A DNA stretch of 64,000 bases. Origin: Pseudomonas sp. R-28-1W-6. GTDB taxonomy: Bacteria > Pseudomonadota > Gammaproteobacteria > Pseudomonadales > Pseudomonadaceae. The notes under the pieces were generated by a model. The model ran no database searches. It was not told the origin of the DNA and worked only from the letters and a program-made list of their open reading frames with translations. The translations under genes and the position numbers were made by a program. This document shows, piece by piece, positions 1 through 11,736 of this stretch. The stretch's first letter is position 1, and each line of letters starts with the position of its first letter. The stretch spans positions 248,001 to 312,000 of the forward strand of contig NZ_WELK01000004.1 in NCBI RefSeq assembly GCF_009799925.1. The letters run 5' to 3'.

Positions 1-2
1 CC

Positions 3-1700
3 TGGCTGAGTCAGGTGCGCCCGGTCGAGACCCTCGACGAGGCTCTGGTCCGGCGCAGCCAGCTGGGCGAGGGCGAAAGCCTGATCAGCCGCGACGGTTA
101 CTGGGTCGGCCGGCACTTCCTGCGTGTGCGCCGCGCCAGTGCCGCCGAGAGCGGCGTGCTGGCCCGCGGCCAGGAGCTGGAGCGCCTGGGGCTGGAGCGC
201 GAGGAGCGGGAAGCGGCGCTGGCCGACCTGGAAGAGCGCCTGCAGCAGTTGCAGGCCAGCCAGCGTCAGCAGGAAGACGCCCGCGAGCAGCAACGCCGCC
301 TGGTGCAGGAGCAGGCCCGCCGCCAAGGCGAGCTGAAGGCGCAACTGTCCGCCGGCCAGGCCAAGGCCGAACAGCTGAGCCTGCGTCGGCGCCGTCTGGA
401 TGGCGAACTGACGGAGCTGGCCGAACAGCGCGAACTGGAGCAGGAGCAGCTCGGCGAGGCCCGTCTGATCCTGCAGGAGGCCCTGGATGCCATGGCCATC
501 GACACCGAGCAGCGCGAACAGCTGCTGGCCAGTCGCGACCAGCTGCGCGAGCGCCTCGACCGCATGCGCCAGGAGGCCAGGGCGCACAAGGACCACGCCC
601 ACCAGCTGGCCGTGCGCCTGGGCTCGATCAAGGCCCAGCACGAGTCCACCCGCCAGGCCCTGGAACGCCTGGAGCTGCAGTTCGAGCGCGCCATCGAGCG
701 CCGCGAGCAGCTCAGCCTCAACCTGGAGGAGGGCGAGGCGCCGCTGGAAGAGCTGCGCATCAAGCTGGAAGAGCTGCTCGACAAGCGCATGGGCGTCGAG
801 GACGAACTCAAGCTGGCGCGCCTGGCCCTGGAAGATGCCGACCGCGAACTGCGCGACGCCGAGAAGCGCCGCACCCAGGCCGAGCAGCAGTCGCAATTGC
901 TGCGCAGCCAGCTGGAGCAGCAGCGCATGGGCTGGCAGGAGCTCAGCGTGCGGCGCAAGGCCCTGCAGGATCAGCTGCTGGAAGACGGCTACGACCTGCA
1001 CGGCGTGCTTGCCAGCCTGCCGGGCGAGGCCAGCGAGAAGGCCTGGGAGGAGGAGCTGGAGCGGCTCGCCGCGCGGATCCAGCGCCTGGGGCCGATCAAC
1101 CTGGCGGCCATCGACGAGTACCAGCAGCAGTCCGAGCGCAAGCGCTACCTGGATGCGCAGAACGCCGACCTGGTCGAGGCGCTGGACACCCTGGAAAACG
1201 TCATCCGCAAGATCGATAAGGAAACCCGCAACCGCTTCAAGGACACCTTCGATCAGATCAACGCCGGCCTGCAGGCGCTGTTCCCGAAAGTCTTCGGCGG
1301 CGGCCATGCCTACCTGGAGCTGACCGGCGAGGACCTGCTGGATACCGGCGTGGCGATCATGGCGCGGCCGCCGGGCAAGAAGAACAGCACCATCCACCTG
1401 CTCTCCGGCGGGGAAAAGGCGCTCACCGCGCTGGCCCTGGTGTTCGCCATCTTCAAGCTCAATCCGGCGCCGTTCTGCATGCTCGACGAAGTGGACGCGC
1501 CGCTGGACGACGCCAACGTCGGCCGCTACGCGCGGCTGGTCAAGGAAATGTCGGAGACCGTGCAGTTCATCTACATCACCCACAACAAGATCGCCATGGA
1601 AATGGCCGATCAGCTGATGGGGGTTACCATGCACGAGCCGGGATGCTCGCGCCTGGTGGCGGTGGACGTGGAGGAGGCGCTGTCGCTGGTCGAGGCCTAG
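3..1700 (+). CDS. smc: Chromosome partition protein SMC, C-terminal part (5' end outside window)
   Basis: This is the 3' part of the SMC ATPase that compacts and helps segregate the chromosome together with ScpA/ScpB. The reading frame is open from base 3, so the N-terminal head with Walker A and much of the coiled coil lie upstream of the window. About the first 340 residues here are Glu/Gln/Arg/Leu-rich coiled coil. The C-terminal head follows, with the ABC signature [14 protein letters not shown] (around base 1400) and Walker [14 protein letters not shown], then a terminal His-switch region (YITHNK). The gene is followed by zipA, as in P. aeruginosa. Identification is firm; only completeness is unknown. 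Confidence 0.96.
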   Translation, partial: WLSQVRPVETLDEALVRRSQLGEGESLISRDGYWVGRHFLRVRRASAAESGVLARGQELERLGLEREEREAALADLEERLQQLQASQRQQEDAREQQRRLVQEQARRQGELKAQLSAGQAKAEQLSLRRRRLDGELTELAEQRELEQEQLGEARLILQEALDAMAIDTEQREQLLASRDQLRERLDRMRQEARAHKDHAHQLAVRLGSIKAQHESTRQALERLELQFERAIERREQLSLNLEEGEAPLEELRIKLEELLDKRMGVEDELKLARLALEDADRELRDAEKRRTQAEQQSQLLRSQLEQQRMGWQELSVRRKALQDQLLEDGYDLHGVLASLPGEASEKAWEEELERLAARIQRLGPINLAAIDEYQQQSERKRYLDAQNADLVEALDTLENVIRKIDKETRNRFKDTFDQINAGLQALFPKVFGGGHAYLELTGEDLLDTGVAIMARPPGKKNSTIHLLSGGEKALTALALVFAIFKLNPAPFCMLDEVDAPLDDANVGRYARLVKEMSETVQFIYITHNKIAMEMADQLMGVTMHEPGCSRLVAVDVEEALSLVEA

Positions 1701-1894
1701 TGGCGAGATTGATAGCGATATGGTCAAGATTGCCTGGCAACGGTGCACATTTACCGTTCGTCGTGCTAGCTTAGGCCTCAATTTTGTTACACGCGGAAAA
1801 TACCTGTAAGAACATACAGTTGTCCGCGTTTTTCAGGGGGCAGGAAGCCCTTTCTTCATCATCATATTTACTGGTTCAGGGGTTCGAGAAATTC

Positions 1895-5142
<3,248 letters not shown>

Positions 5143-5188
5143 TCTGCGTTTAGTGACTACGCTTGGGCGCTCCAGCGAGGGGGATGGC

Positions 5189-5809
5189 TCAGAATATGAA
5201 TGGGAAGAGCCGGTAGCGCACGTCAAGCATGTATTGACGGTATGACGAATCGAGGGCCAGGTGTTTTTCTTCCTTGAATATTCGGGCGCAAAGAAAACCC
5301 AGCGTTGTCGCATAGATGAGGAAATTCGGGAGTGTGGTGTTCGTTAATACATAACCGGTCAATGTCAGGCAATAGCTTGCATAGATAGGATGCCGCACGA
5401 TTCGGTACATCCAGGACGTTTTTATTTCGCGCTTTGCTGCAACCAGTGCGAAGCTGCGATTGAGCGAGAGCAGGGCGAGTATCTGGATACCTACGCCAGC
5501 AACAATGACAATGCCCGCTGCCGGGGCTATTCCCCAGGCGGCAGGGCGCAACAGTAAGGGAAGAAAGGTTCCTCCGATCGCCAGCAGCCAGTCCCCAGGG
5601 TTGGAAGAGATTGTCTGTGGTGTGCTACGAAAAAGGAAGAATAGGGCGGTCAAGGTTTCTGCCAGAAAAAACAGTAGAAGTGGAAGTTCTGCTGTTTTCT
5701 GGAATTTCAGGATGTGGACATAGGCAAATGCTGCCCACAGAGCTGCCAATACGAGGCTGCCGAGAAAGTTGACCTGACGCGATTGCAGTAGTTCGAGTGC
5801 CTTGCTCAT
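5189..5809 (-). CDS. Isoprenylcysteine carboxyl methyltransferase-like membrane protein
   Basis: This is a 206-residue integral membrane protein with about five hydrophobic segments. The C-terminal half carries the ICMT/PEMT-family signature VRHPIYASY (about residues 139-147) followed by a conserved acidic segment FKEEKHL. Members of this family methylate isoprenylcysteine, phospholipids or other small lipophilic substrates with S-adenosylmethionine. Bacterial substrates are usually unknown and I cannot name one here. The gene converges on ligA and follows the AraC-type regulator on the same strand with a 72-base gap, so the two might be cotranscribed. Family placement is good; function is open. 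Confidence 0.8.
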   Translation of the reverse strand: MSKALELLQSRQVNFLGSLVLAALWAAFAYVHILKFQKTAELPLLLFFLAETLTALFFLFRSTPQTISSNPGDWLLAIGGTFLPLLLRPAAWGIAPAAGIVIVAGVGIQILALLSLNRSFALVAAKREIKTSWMYRIVRHPIYASYCLTLTGYVLTNTTLPNFLIYATTLGFLCARIFKEEKHLALDSSYRQYMLDVRYRLFPFIF

Positions 5810-5881
5810 GGTGCAATCTCTTTGTGCGGTAACCGGGTGTAATATGCTCTTGCCAATCGCTCCTTGTTAGATGGCGCCACC

Positions 5882-6730
5882 TCAATAACTCTGCAACTCT
5901 TGTGATGCCAGCTTTATTTCGGGCAAGTGGCTGTTCACGCATTGCATCTGGCGGTAATCACTTGGCGTGAGACCGCTGCATTGCTTGAAGGCGCGGGCAA
6001 AATAGGATGGATCCTTGAATCCGACCTCGTAGCCGATGCTAGTGATGGGCATCTGGCTGTTGCTCAGTAGCTCCTGGGCGAAATGCATGCGTTTGTGCAG
6101 CAGGTACTCGCTGAAGCTCACTCCGAGCTCTTCCTTGAACAATCGACACAAGCGGAATGGCGTCATGCCGCAGTGCTGGGCCAGAACCTTCTGCTCGATA
6201 CTCTCGCGAAAGTGCTGTTCTATGTAGCACAAGGCTTTCTGCAAGACTTTCTGCTTCTGATAGTCGCGCGTCTGGCAGATGCTTTCCGGCAGTCGGATGC
6301 CATGCTCTATCTGCGGCTTGCTGGGATGCATGGCTTCCTGCCAGCGCAACTGGCAGAGCTGTTCCACGGCGCGGAGATAGCGCTCCTTCTCGCCACTGTG
6401 CAGTGGCAGCACCATGTACTCCCAGACCCGCGAGCGCATTGCCCAGACTGCCAGCTCCTCGGAGTGTTGCACGGTGAACATGGTGATCGGCAATGAAGGT
6501 GCCGAGCGCTTGAGCTCCAGCAGCAGATTTAGGCCCTGTGCGTCGGGCCGGTCGAAGTGCATGCACAGCATGTCGGGTTGGCGTTCGTTCGGTTGACTAG
6601 CTTGCCGTGGCTCTCTTGCCAACCGGCAGTCGCAACTGTGCACGAACTCGGCGCTGAGTGTTTCGGTTGAGCGGTCGTGTGTAAGGTCCATCCACAGTAA
6701 CAAGGGCTTCCTGTTCATGCGGGACATCAT
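5882..6730 (-). CDS. AraC-family regulator with degenerate receiver-like N-terminus
   Basis: This is a transcription factor of about 282 residues when started at the ATG preceded by AGGA (the frame is open a further 48 codons). The N-terminal 110 residues look like a response-regulator receiver (PDMLCMHFDRPDAQGLNLLLELK ends β3/α3-like; VWEYMVLPL ends β5-like). The phosphoacceptor position reads His rather than Asp, and the usual Lys before Pro is Leu, so it is probably not phosphorylated. The C-terminal 100 residues form two helix-turn-helix motifs of the AraC type (ITSIGYEVGFKDPSYFARAFK). It is divergent from flp across 289 bases, a natural position for a regulator of the Tad pilus operon. 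That link is inference. Confidence 0.85.
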   Translation of the reverse strand: MMSRMNRKPLLLWMDLTHDRSTETLSAEFVHSCDCRLAREPRQASQPNERQPDMLCMHFDRPDAQGLNLLLELKRSAPSLPITMFTVQHSEELAVWAMRSRVWEYMVLPLHSGEKERYLRAVEQLCQLRWQEAMHPSKPQIEHGIRLPESICQTRDYQKQKVLQKALCYIEQHFRESIEQKVLAQHCGMTPFRLCRLFKEELGVSFSEYLLHKRMHFAQELLSNSQMPITSIGYEVGFKDPSYFARAFKQCSGLTPSDYRQMQCVNSHLPEIKLASQELQSY

Positions 6731-7019
6731 GGGCTGATCCTGTGATACGACTCTGGATTGTCTCTGCAGTATGGCCAAGCTGGGCGTTGGCAAAAGAGTT
6801 ATTCGGAATAACCGAATTGCGTTTTGTACAGCTTGCTGCAGGGCTTGTTCTTTTTCTTTACAGGGCTGTTTCACTGCTGCAACAGAGTCCTAGTGATCGG
6901 CAAAACACTCCTAACCACAATTTTGTGACAGGGCTAGCGTTGCTTTAGGCGGTGAGGAAAGTGGTACCGCCGAGGTGGTCTTTCCGAAACTGGCAATGTG
7001 TGGAAGTGAGGTGAGCGAA
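6731..7019. promoter_or_regulatory. Divergent regulatory region between the AraC-type gene and flp
   Basis: This gap of 289 bases must hold the promoters of both the leftward regulator and the rightward Tad operon. It is locally AT-richer than its neighbours. A good Shine-Dalgarno (GAGGTG) precedes the flp ATG. I could not assign a confident -35/-10 pair or operator by eye. Confidence 0.45.
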
Positions 7020-7214
7020 ATGACTCTGCAAGATATCAAGGCTTCGGTGTTGCAGTTCGTCAGGGATGAGGACGGGCTGACGACAGTCGAGTACGCGGTG
7101 GCCGGCAGCTTGGTGGCTGCGGCGGTGGTACTGGCGTTCACTGAGTTGGGAACTCAGGTGGGCGTGGTTATCGATGGAATTACAACTGATATCGGCGGTA
7201 CTCCGACTGGTTGA
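7020..7214 (+). CDS. flp: Flp type IVb major pilin
   Basis: This 64-residue prepilin is the structural subunit of the Flp/Tad pilus. A short leader of 19 residues ends in Gly, and the mature protein would begin LTTVEYAVAG, with the Glu at +5 and Tyr at +6 typical of Flp pilins. A hydrophobic helix follows (about residues 24-42). The ATG has a good ribosome site (GAGGTGAGCGAA). It is the first gene of a rightward operon of about 12.7 kb, immediately followed by its prepilin peptidase. An upstream in-frame start would lengthen the leader and lacks a ribosome site. Confidence 0.93.
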   Translation: MTLQDIKASVLQFVRDEDGLTTVEYAVAGSLVAAAVVLAFTELGTQVGVVIDGITTDIGGTPTG

Positions 7215-7225
7215 GTGGAGGCGCA

Positions 7226-7747
7226 ATGTCTTGGAGTACAGCAGTTTTGCTGGGCTTGTTGGGAATCGCGGTGGCGAGCGATCTGTGGCGCCATCGCATT
7301 CCCAACCTTCTGGTCCTTTTGGGACTGGTCGCAGGACTGATTTTTCAGGCGTATTTGTCTGGGTTGGCTGGGGTTGGTGCAGGAGTGTTGGGTATGTTGA
7401 TCTGTGCCGTTGTCTTTCTGCCTCTCTATGCCTTCGGTGGCATGGCTGCCGGCGACGTGAAGCTGATGGCCATGGTCGGCAGCTTCATGGCTCCGCACCT
7501 GGCCCTCTTCGCCGCACTCCTCAGCTTGCTGGCCGGTGGCCTTCTCGGCTTTGGCCTGATCCTGGCGCGAGGCCAGGCCGGGCAGACCTTGCAACGCTAC
7601 TGGTTGATGGTGCGCAGTCGCCTCTACGTGGCACCGGCAGCCGATGAGGTGGCCGGCCAACCCTTTCCCTTTGCCGCAGCCATTCTGGCGGGAACGGCTG
7701 CCAGCCTGCTTTGGCAACCTTCCGCCCCGTGGTCGTTTCTCGGCTAG
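7226..7747 (+). CDS. fppA: Flp prepilin peptidase (TadV/CpaA/FppA type)
   Basis: This is a 173-residue inner-membrane aspartyl protease that removes the leader from Flp and the TadE/F pseudopilins. It shows the two expected catalytic aspartates: one after the first transmembrane segment (ASDLWRHRIPN) and one in GGMAAGDVKLM. It is short because it lacks the methylase domain of PilD, as is usual for TadV/FppA. Hydrophobic segments fill most of the rest. It starts 11 bases after the flp stop and is clearly cotranscribed. Confidence 0.9.
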   Translation: MSWSTAVLLGLLGIAVASDLWRHRIPNLLVLLGLVAGLIFQAYLSGLAGVGAGVLGMLICAVVFLPLYAFGGMAAGDVKLMAMVGSFMAPHLALFAALLSLLAGGLLGFGLILARGQAGQTLQRYWLMVRSRLYVAPAADEVAGQPFPFAAAILAGTAASLLWQPSAPWSFLG

Positions 7748-7762
7748 CAGAGGACGCGAACA

Positions 7763-9085
7763 ATGTACGCCGTCAGCGACAGCAGTACCCAAACCCTAGA
7801 CAGGGATCCCGTCCAGCATCTGGCTCCCCAGCCGAAGAGCATCGGTGAAACCGGGCTGACGGAAAACTTTCTCAGCGATCTGCTCTGCAAGCATCTGCAC
7901 GACGCTGGCGTACTCGATATGCCGCGCCTGGTCGAGCGACTGGCGCTGACCGGTGCCGTGCTGGAGGAGGTGCTGCAGTTCCTGCGCAAGGATGGCCGCG
8001 TCGAGATTCTAGGCCAGACCGGTGGCCAGGCATTGCGTTACGGGCTCACCGATCGTGGGCGCCAGGCCGCGCGCGATGCCCTGGCCCGCAGTGGCTACCT
8101 GGGGCCCGCCCCTTTTCCCGTCGAGCGCTACCGGGAGCTGCTTAAGCTGCAGACCGTGCACCATGGCCGCATCACCGCCCGCGACATGCGCAAGGCTTAC
8201 CAGGGTGTGGTTCTGGTTGAGGGCATGCTCGAGCAACTGGGCGTGTCACTCAATTCCGGGCGGGCCATCATGATCTACGGGCCGGCAGGCACCGGTAAGA
8301 CCTATATCAGTAGCCGGCTGATCCGCCTGTTCGGCGATACCATCTGGGTGCCCTGGGCCATCGCCATCAACGAGTCGGTGATCGAGATCTACGACCCGCA
8401 AGTCCATCAGTGCGTGGACGAGGAGCGCAAGCCGCGCAGCCTGCTGCTGGATGAGGGCATCGACCGGCGCCTGCTGTGCTGTCGTCGTCCGGTAGTGATC
8501 ACCGGCGGTGAGCTCAGCATGGATCAGCTGGATGTGCGCTACGACCCCTACGCGCGCCAGTACCAGGCACCGCTGCAGCTCAAGGCGAGCAACGGCATGT
8601 TCATCATCGACGACTTGGGGCGCCAGCGTATGGAGCCGGCCGAGTTGCTGAACCGCTGGATCGTGCCCATGGAGGAGAAGCGCGACCACCTCAACCTTGG
8701 TGGCGGCCGGCATTGCGATCTGCCGTTCGACCTGATCCTGGTGTTTTCCACCAACCTCAATCCGCTGCGTCTGGCCGACGAGGCCTTCCTGCGGCGGATC
8801 GGCTACAAGCTGCACTTCGATTACTTGAACCCCACCGATTACGAGCGCATCTGGCAGCAGGAGTGTGAGCGCCTCGGCGTTGCCTTCGATCCGCTGCTGC
8901 TGCGCTACGTGCTGCAAGGACTCTACGAGGCCGAGGGCAGGCCTCTGACCGCCTGTCATCCGCGCGACCTGCTGGGTATGGCGCAGGATCGGCAGCGCTA
9001 TCTGGAGGGTGACGGGCCGCTGGCGCCCGCCGAACTGGAATGGGCCTGGCGAAACTACTTCGTTCAGCTCGAGGCAAACGACTGA
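7763..9085 (+). CDS. AAA+ ATPase of unknown role embedded in the Tad pilus operon
   Basis: This is a 440-residue soluble protein. Residues about 30-125 look like a winged-helix module (FLSDLLCKHL ... LRYGLTDRGRQAARDAL), followed by an AAA+ core with Walker A GPAGTGKT (173-180), Walker B MFIIDD (279-284), a sensor-1-like Asn (VFSTNLN) and a possible arginine finger FLRRIGYK (342-349). It is distinct from the secretion ATPase TadA and from TadZ, both encoded downstream. It sits between fppA and rcpC with short spacers, so it is part of the pilus transcription unit. The P. aeruginosa Tad cluster as I remember it has no equivalent. Possible roles are remodelling of the secretion platform or regulation; neither is shown by the sequence. 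Confidence 0.85.
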   Translation: MYAVSDSSTQTLDRDPVQHLAPQPKSIGETGLTENFLSDLLCKHLHDAGVLDMPRLVERLALTGAVLEEVLQFLRKDGRVEILGQTGGQALRYGLTDRGRQAARDALARSGYLGPAPFPVERYRELLKLQTVHHGRITARDMRKAYQGVVLVEGMLEQLGVSLNSGRAIMIYGPAGTGKTYISSRLIRLFGDTIWVPWAIAINESVIEIYDPQVHQCVDEERKPRSLLLDEGIDRRLLCCRRPVVITGGELSMDQLDVRYDPYARQYQAPLQLKASNGMFIIDDLGRQRMEPAELLNRWIVPMEEKRDHLNLGGGRHCDLPFDLILVFSTNLNPLRLADEAFLRRIGYKLHFDYLNPTDYERIWQQECERLGVAFDPLLLRYVLQGLYEAEGRPLTACHPRDLLGMAQDRQRYLEGDGPLAPAELEWAWRNYFVQLEAND

Positions 9086-9097
9086 GGAGATACGGCT

Positions 9098-9895
9098 ATG
9101 GGCGGTCGAACATTCACACTGATCGCGCTCTCTCTGATTTTAGGGTTGGGGGCGGCTTGGATGGCCAACAGTTGGTTGAGCGGACGGCTCAATGCCCAGT
9201 CCGATGACGGCATGCAGAGCGTCATGGTGGCGGCGGTTGAAATCCCCTTCGGCACCATGATCGAGCCCCAGCATGTGACCATGGTGCGGATGACCAAGGG
9301 CAGTGCACCCGACGATGCCTTCGATTCAGCGGAAAAGGTTCAGGGCAGGATCGCCACTTTTCCCATCCTGCGGGGCGACATCCTGCGTGCTGCTCGCCTG
9401 GCCGAGCATCTGGGTGGCAGCACCCTGGCGTCTCTGATCGAAACGGATAAGCGTGCGGTGTCGGTGCGGGTTGACGATGTGGTTGGCGTCGCGGGCTTCC
9501 TGTTGCCGGGCAACCGGGTCGATGTGCTGGCCACCAAGAAGGTCGGCAACAGCAATAACGCCGAGTCGAAGACCATCATCGAGGATCTGCGTGTGCTGGC
9601 GGTGGATCAGACCGCCAGTACCGACAAGACCCAACCTGTGGTGGTCCGCGCCGTGACCCTGGAAATGACGCCCAAGGAGGCGGAAACCCTGGTCAAGGCT
9701 ATGACCGAGGGGCGCCTGCAACTGGCGCTGCGCAACCCGCTGGATAACCAGAAGAAACCCGAGCTGCAACCGGTTGCTGCCCAACCGGCCGCCCCGGCGC
9801 CAGCACCGAAGCCTGTTGTTCGGCAGGGCTCGGCGGGCGCTGGCGTGACCATCATCCGTGGCACTCAGGTGAATGTAGCCAAGGTACAGCTCTAG
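9098..9895 (+). CDS. rcpC: Flp pilus assembly protein RcpC/CpaB
   Basis: This is a 265-residue inner-membrane/periplasmic protein of the Tad apparatus, thought to support secretin assembly or gating. An N-terminal membrane anchor (LIALSLILGLGAAWMAN) precedes a SAF/β-clip domain (about 45-120, including IPFGTMIEPQHVTMVRM) and a second conserved domain with DVVGVAGFLLPGNRVDVLA. The C-terminal tail is Pro/Ala-rich. It starts 12 bases after the AAA+ ATPase gene and is followed by the secretin gene, the standard order of Tad loci. Confidence 0.92.
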   Translation: MGGRTFTLIALSLILGLGAAWMANSWLSGRLNAQSDDGMQSVMVAAVEIPFGTMIEPQHVTMVRMTKGSAPDDAFDSAEKVQGRIATFPILRGDILRAARLAEHLGGSTLASLIETDKRAVSVRVDDVVGVAGFLLPGNRVDVLATKKVGNSNNAESKTIIEDLRVLAVDQTASTDKTQPVVVRAVTLEMTPKEAETLVKAMTEGRLQLALRNPLDNQKKPELQPVAAQPAAPAPAPKPVVRQGSAGAGVTIIRGTQVNVAKVQL

Positions 9896-9964
9896 ACGGT
9901 TGTAGGGCAAAGCGACGGAGACCGTCGAGCCGCACGTGGACGACCTTCCAATAAGGAGAGGGAC

Positions 9965-11440
9965 ATGCGAAGCATTCGAGTACTTAGTTCGATGTTGGCA
10001 ATGCTGGGTGCCTGCCTCTGGTGGTCGGCTTTGCCGGCCGCCGAGCTACAGTCGTCGACGGTAAGTGCGCTGCCGGCAGATAGCGTGAGCGAGGTGCAGG
10101 TGCCGATCTACAAGTCGCGCATTCTGCGTACCCAACGGCCGGTCAAGCGGGTGTCGGTAGGCAACCCGGAAATTGCCGACATCCTCATCACCAGTCCGAA
10201 TCAGCTGTACCTGCTGGGGCGTTCCCTGGGCAGCACCAATGTGCTGCTGTGGGATGGCGGCAACAAGCTGATCGACAGCCTCGACCTGGAGGTGGTGCAT
10301 GACCTCGGTGGGTTGAAGGGCAAGCTGCATCAATTGCTGCCCAACGAAACCATCGAGGTGTTCAGTGCCCAGGGCGGCTTGGTGCTGCGTGGCCAGGTAA
10401 GCAGTGCGGCTGCCATGGACACCGCGGTCAAGGTGGCCAAGACATATGCGGCGCAGACCTCCAGCATCGTCCAGGGTGAGGGTGAGGCGGCCGAGGCCAG
10501 GCCAACCGAGTCGCTGGAGGTGATCAACCTGCTGACCGTCGGCGGTAGCCAGCAAGTGATGCTAGAGGTGAAGGTGGCGGAAATGCAGCGCAACCTGGTC
10601 AAGCGCCTCGGTGTCCGTTTTCTCGCCATTGGCTCGGCCGGCAACTGGGACATCGGTACCTTCAATGGTGGCAGCTCACTGACTGATGGGCTGTTGACCA
10701 ACGGCAAGGGCTTCCTCGCTCAGTTCGCTTCGGGCAGCTTCCTCTTCGATGTGGTGCTGGAGGCGGCCAGGGATGATGGCTCGGCCAAGGTGTTGGCCGA
10801 ACCGACACTGGTGACCCTGACCGGGCAACAGGCAGAGTTCATTTCCGGCGGCGAGTTTCCGGTGCCGATCACCGAAGACGACGGCATCACCGTCGAATAC
10901 AAGGAGTTCGGCGTCGGGGTCAAATTCCTTCCGACCGTGCTGGATTCGCAGCGGATCAACCTCAATCTGAACGTCTCGGTCAGTGAAATCTCCAACGCCA
11001 ACTCGCTGGTACTCGATACCGGTCTGGACAGTGTGTTGGGCGATGGCATAGGCCAGGTGATTCCCTCGCTGACCAAACGCAGTGCGCAATCGACAGTGGA
11101 GTTGGCCGACGGCCAGACCATCGCCATTGCCGGCCTGATCAACGAGAGCACGCGCGATCTGGTCAGCCGCTTCCCAGGATTGGGTGACATAGCGGTGATT
11201 GGCCATCTGTTTCGCAGCCAGGAGTTCATCAAGGGTGAGACCGAATTGGTGATCCTGGTAACACCGCATATTGCCAAGCCGGTGGACGCCAAGTTAGTGC
11301 GCCTGCCGACGGAAAATTTCGTCGAGCCTGGTGACATGGACTTCTATCTGCTGGGCAAGACCAAGGGTGATGGACCGGGGCGCGTGGTGCCGGTCAGCCT
11401 CGGAGTGACCGGCAGCAGCTTCGGTCATGACCTCAAGTGA
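9965..11440 (+). CDS. rcpA: Flp pilus outer-membrane secretin RcpA/CpaC
   Basis: This is a 491-residue secretin that forms the outer-membrane channel for the Flp pilus. It begins with a cleavable signal peptide ending near LPAAE. The N-terminal pilus/BON-like domains (about 45-200, KSRILRTQRPVKRVSVGNPEIADI) precede the secretin β-domain (about 230-430) with VLAEPTLVTLTGQQAEFISGGEFPVP and the terminal LVILVTPHI motif. An AAGGAGAG ribosome site precedes the ATG. It lies between rcpC and a small lipoprotein gene. Confidence 0.93.
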   Translation: MRSIRVLSSMLAMLGACLWWSALPAAELQSSTVSALPADSVSEVQVPIYKSRILRTQRPVKRVSVGNPEIADILITSPNQLYLLGRSLGSTNVLLWDGGNKLIDSLDLEVVHDLGGLKGKLHQLLPNETIEVFSAQGGLVLRGQVSSAAAMDTAVKVAKTYAAQTSSIVQGEGEAAEARPTESLEVINLLTVGGSQQVMLEVKVAEMQRNLVKRLGVRFLAIGSAGNWDIGTFNGGSSLTDGLLTNGKGFLAQFASGSFLFDVVLEAARDDGSAKVLAEPTLVTLTGQQAEFISGGEFPVPITEDDGITVEYKEFGVGVKFLPTVLDSQRINLNLNVSVSEISNANSLVLDTGLDSVLGDGIGQVIPSLTKRSAQSTVELADGQTIAIAGLINESTRDLVSRFPGLGDIAVIGHLFRSQEFIKGETELVILVTPHIAKPVDAKLVRLPTENFVEPGDMDFYLLGKTKGDGPGRVVPVSLGVTGSSFGHDLK

Positions 11441-11451
11441 GGGATAAGACA

Positions 11452-11724
11452 ATGAATATGCAGATGCTGTTGGTTTTGCTGTGCACCGCCCTCGGTGGTT
11501 GCATGAGCTACGAGGAAGGGCGTGTGGGTTCGCTGGGACAGACCGTATACGCCACCACCTATGAACAGATCGCAGACAAGGAGTTGGCGGCCAACCCGGG
11601 CACAGAGGTATCGCCGGTCGGCACCGATGGCCCGTTGACCGAAAAGGTATTGGACGGTTATCGCGGCAAGACCGGCGACGCCCAGCAGATCGGTCAGCCC
11701 ATTCAGATCAACATCGGTCAATAG
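11452..11724 (+). CDS. Small lipoprotein of the Tad locus
   Basis: This is a 90-residue protein with a lipoprotein signal peptide: a short hydrophobic run then LGGC, giving Cys17 as the lipidated residue. The mature part is polar and has no motif I recognise. It lies 11 bases after the secretin gene and 12 bases before the TadG-like gene, with its own GAGG ribosome site. Small lipoproteins in this position can act as secretin pilots or assembly factors (RcpB-like), but that is inference from location. Confidence 0.75.
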   Translation: MNMQMLLVLLCTALGGCMSYEEGRVGSLGQTVYATTYEQIADKELAANPGTEVSPVGTDGPLTEKVLDGYRGKTGDAQQIGQPIQINIGQ

Positions 11725-11736
11725 CGGAGGCCTGGC

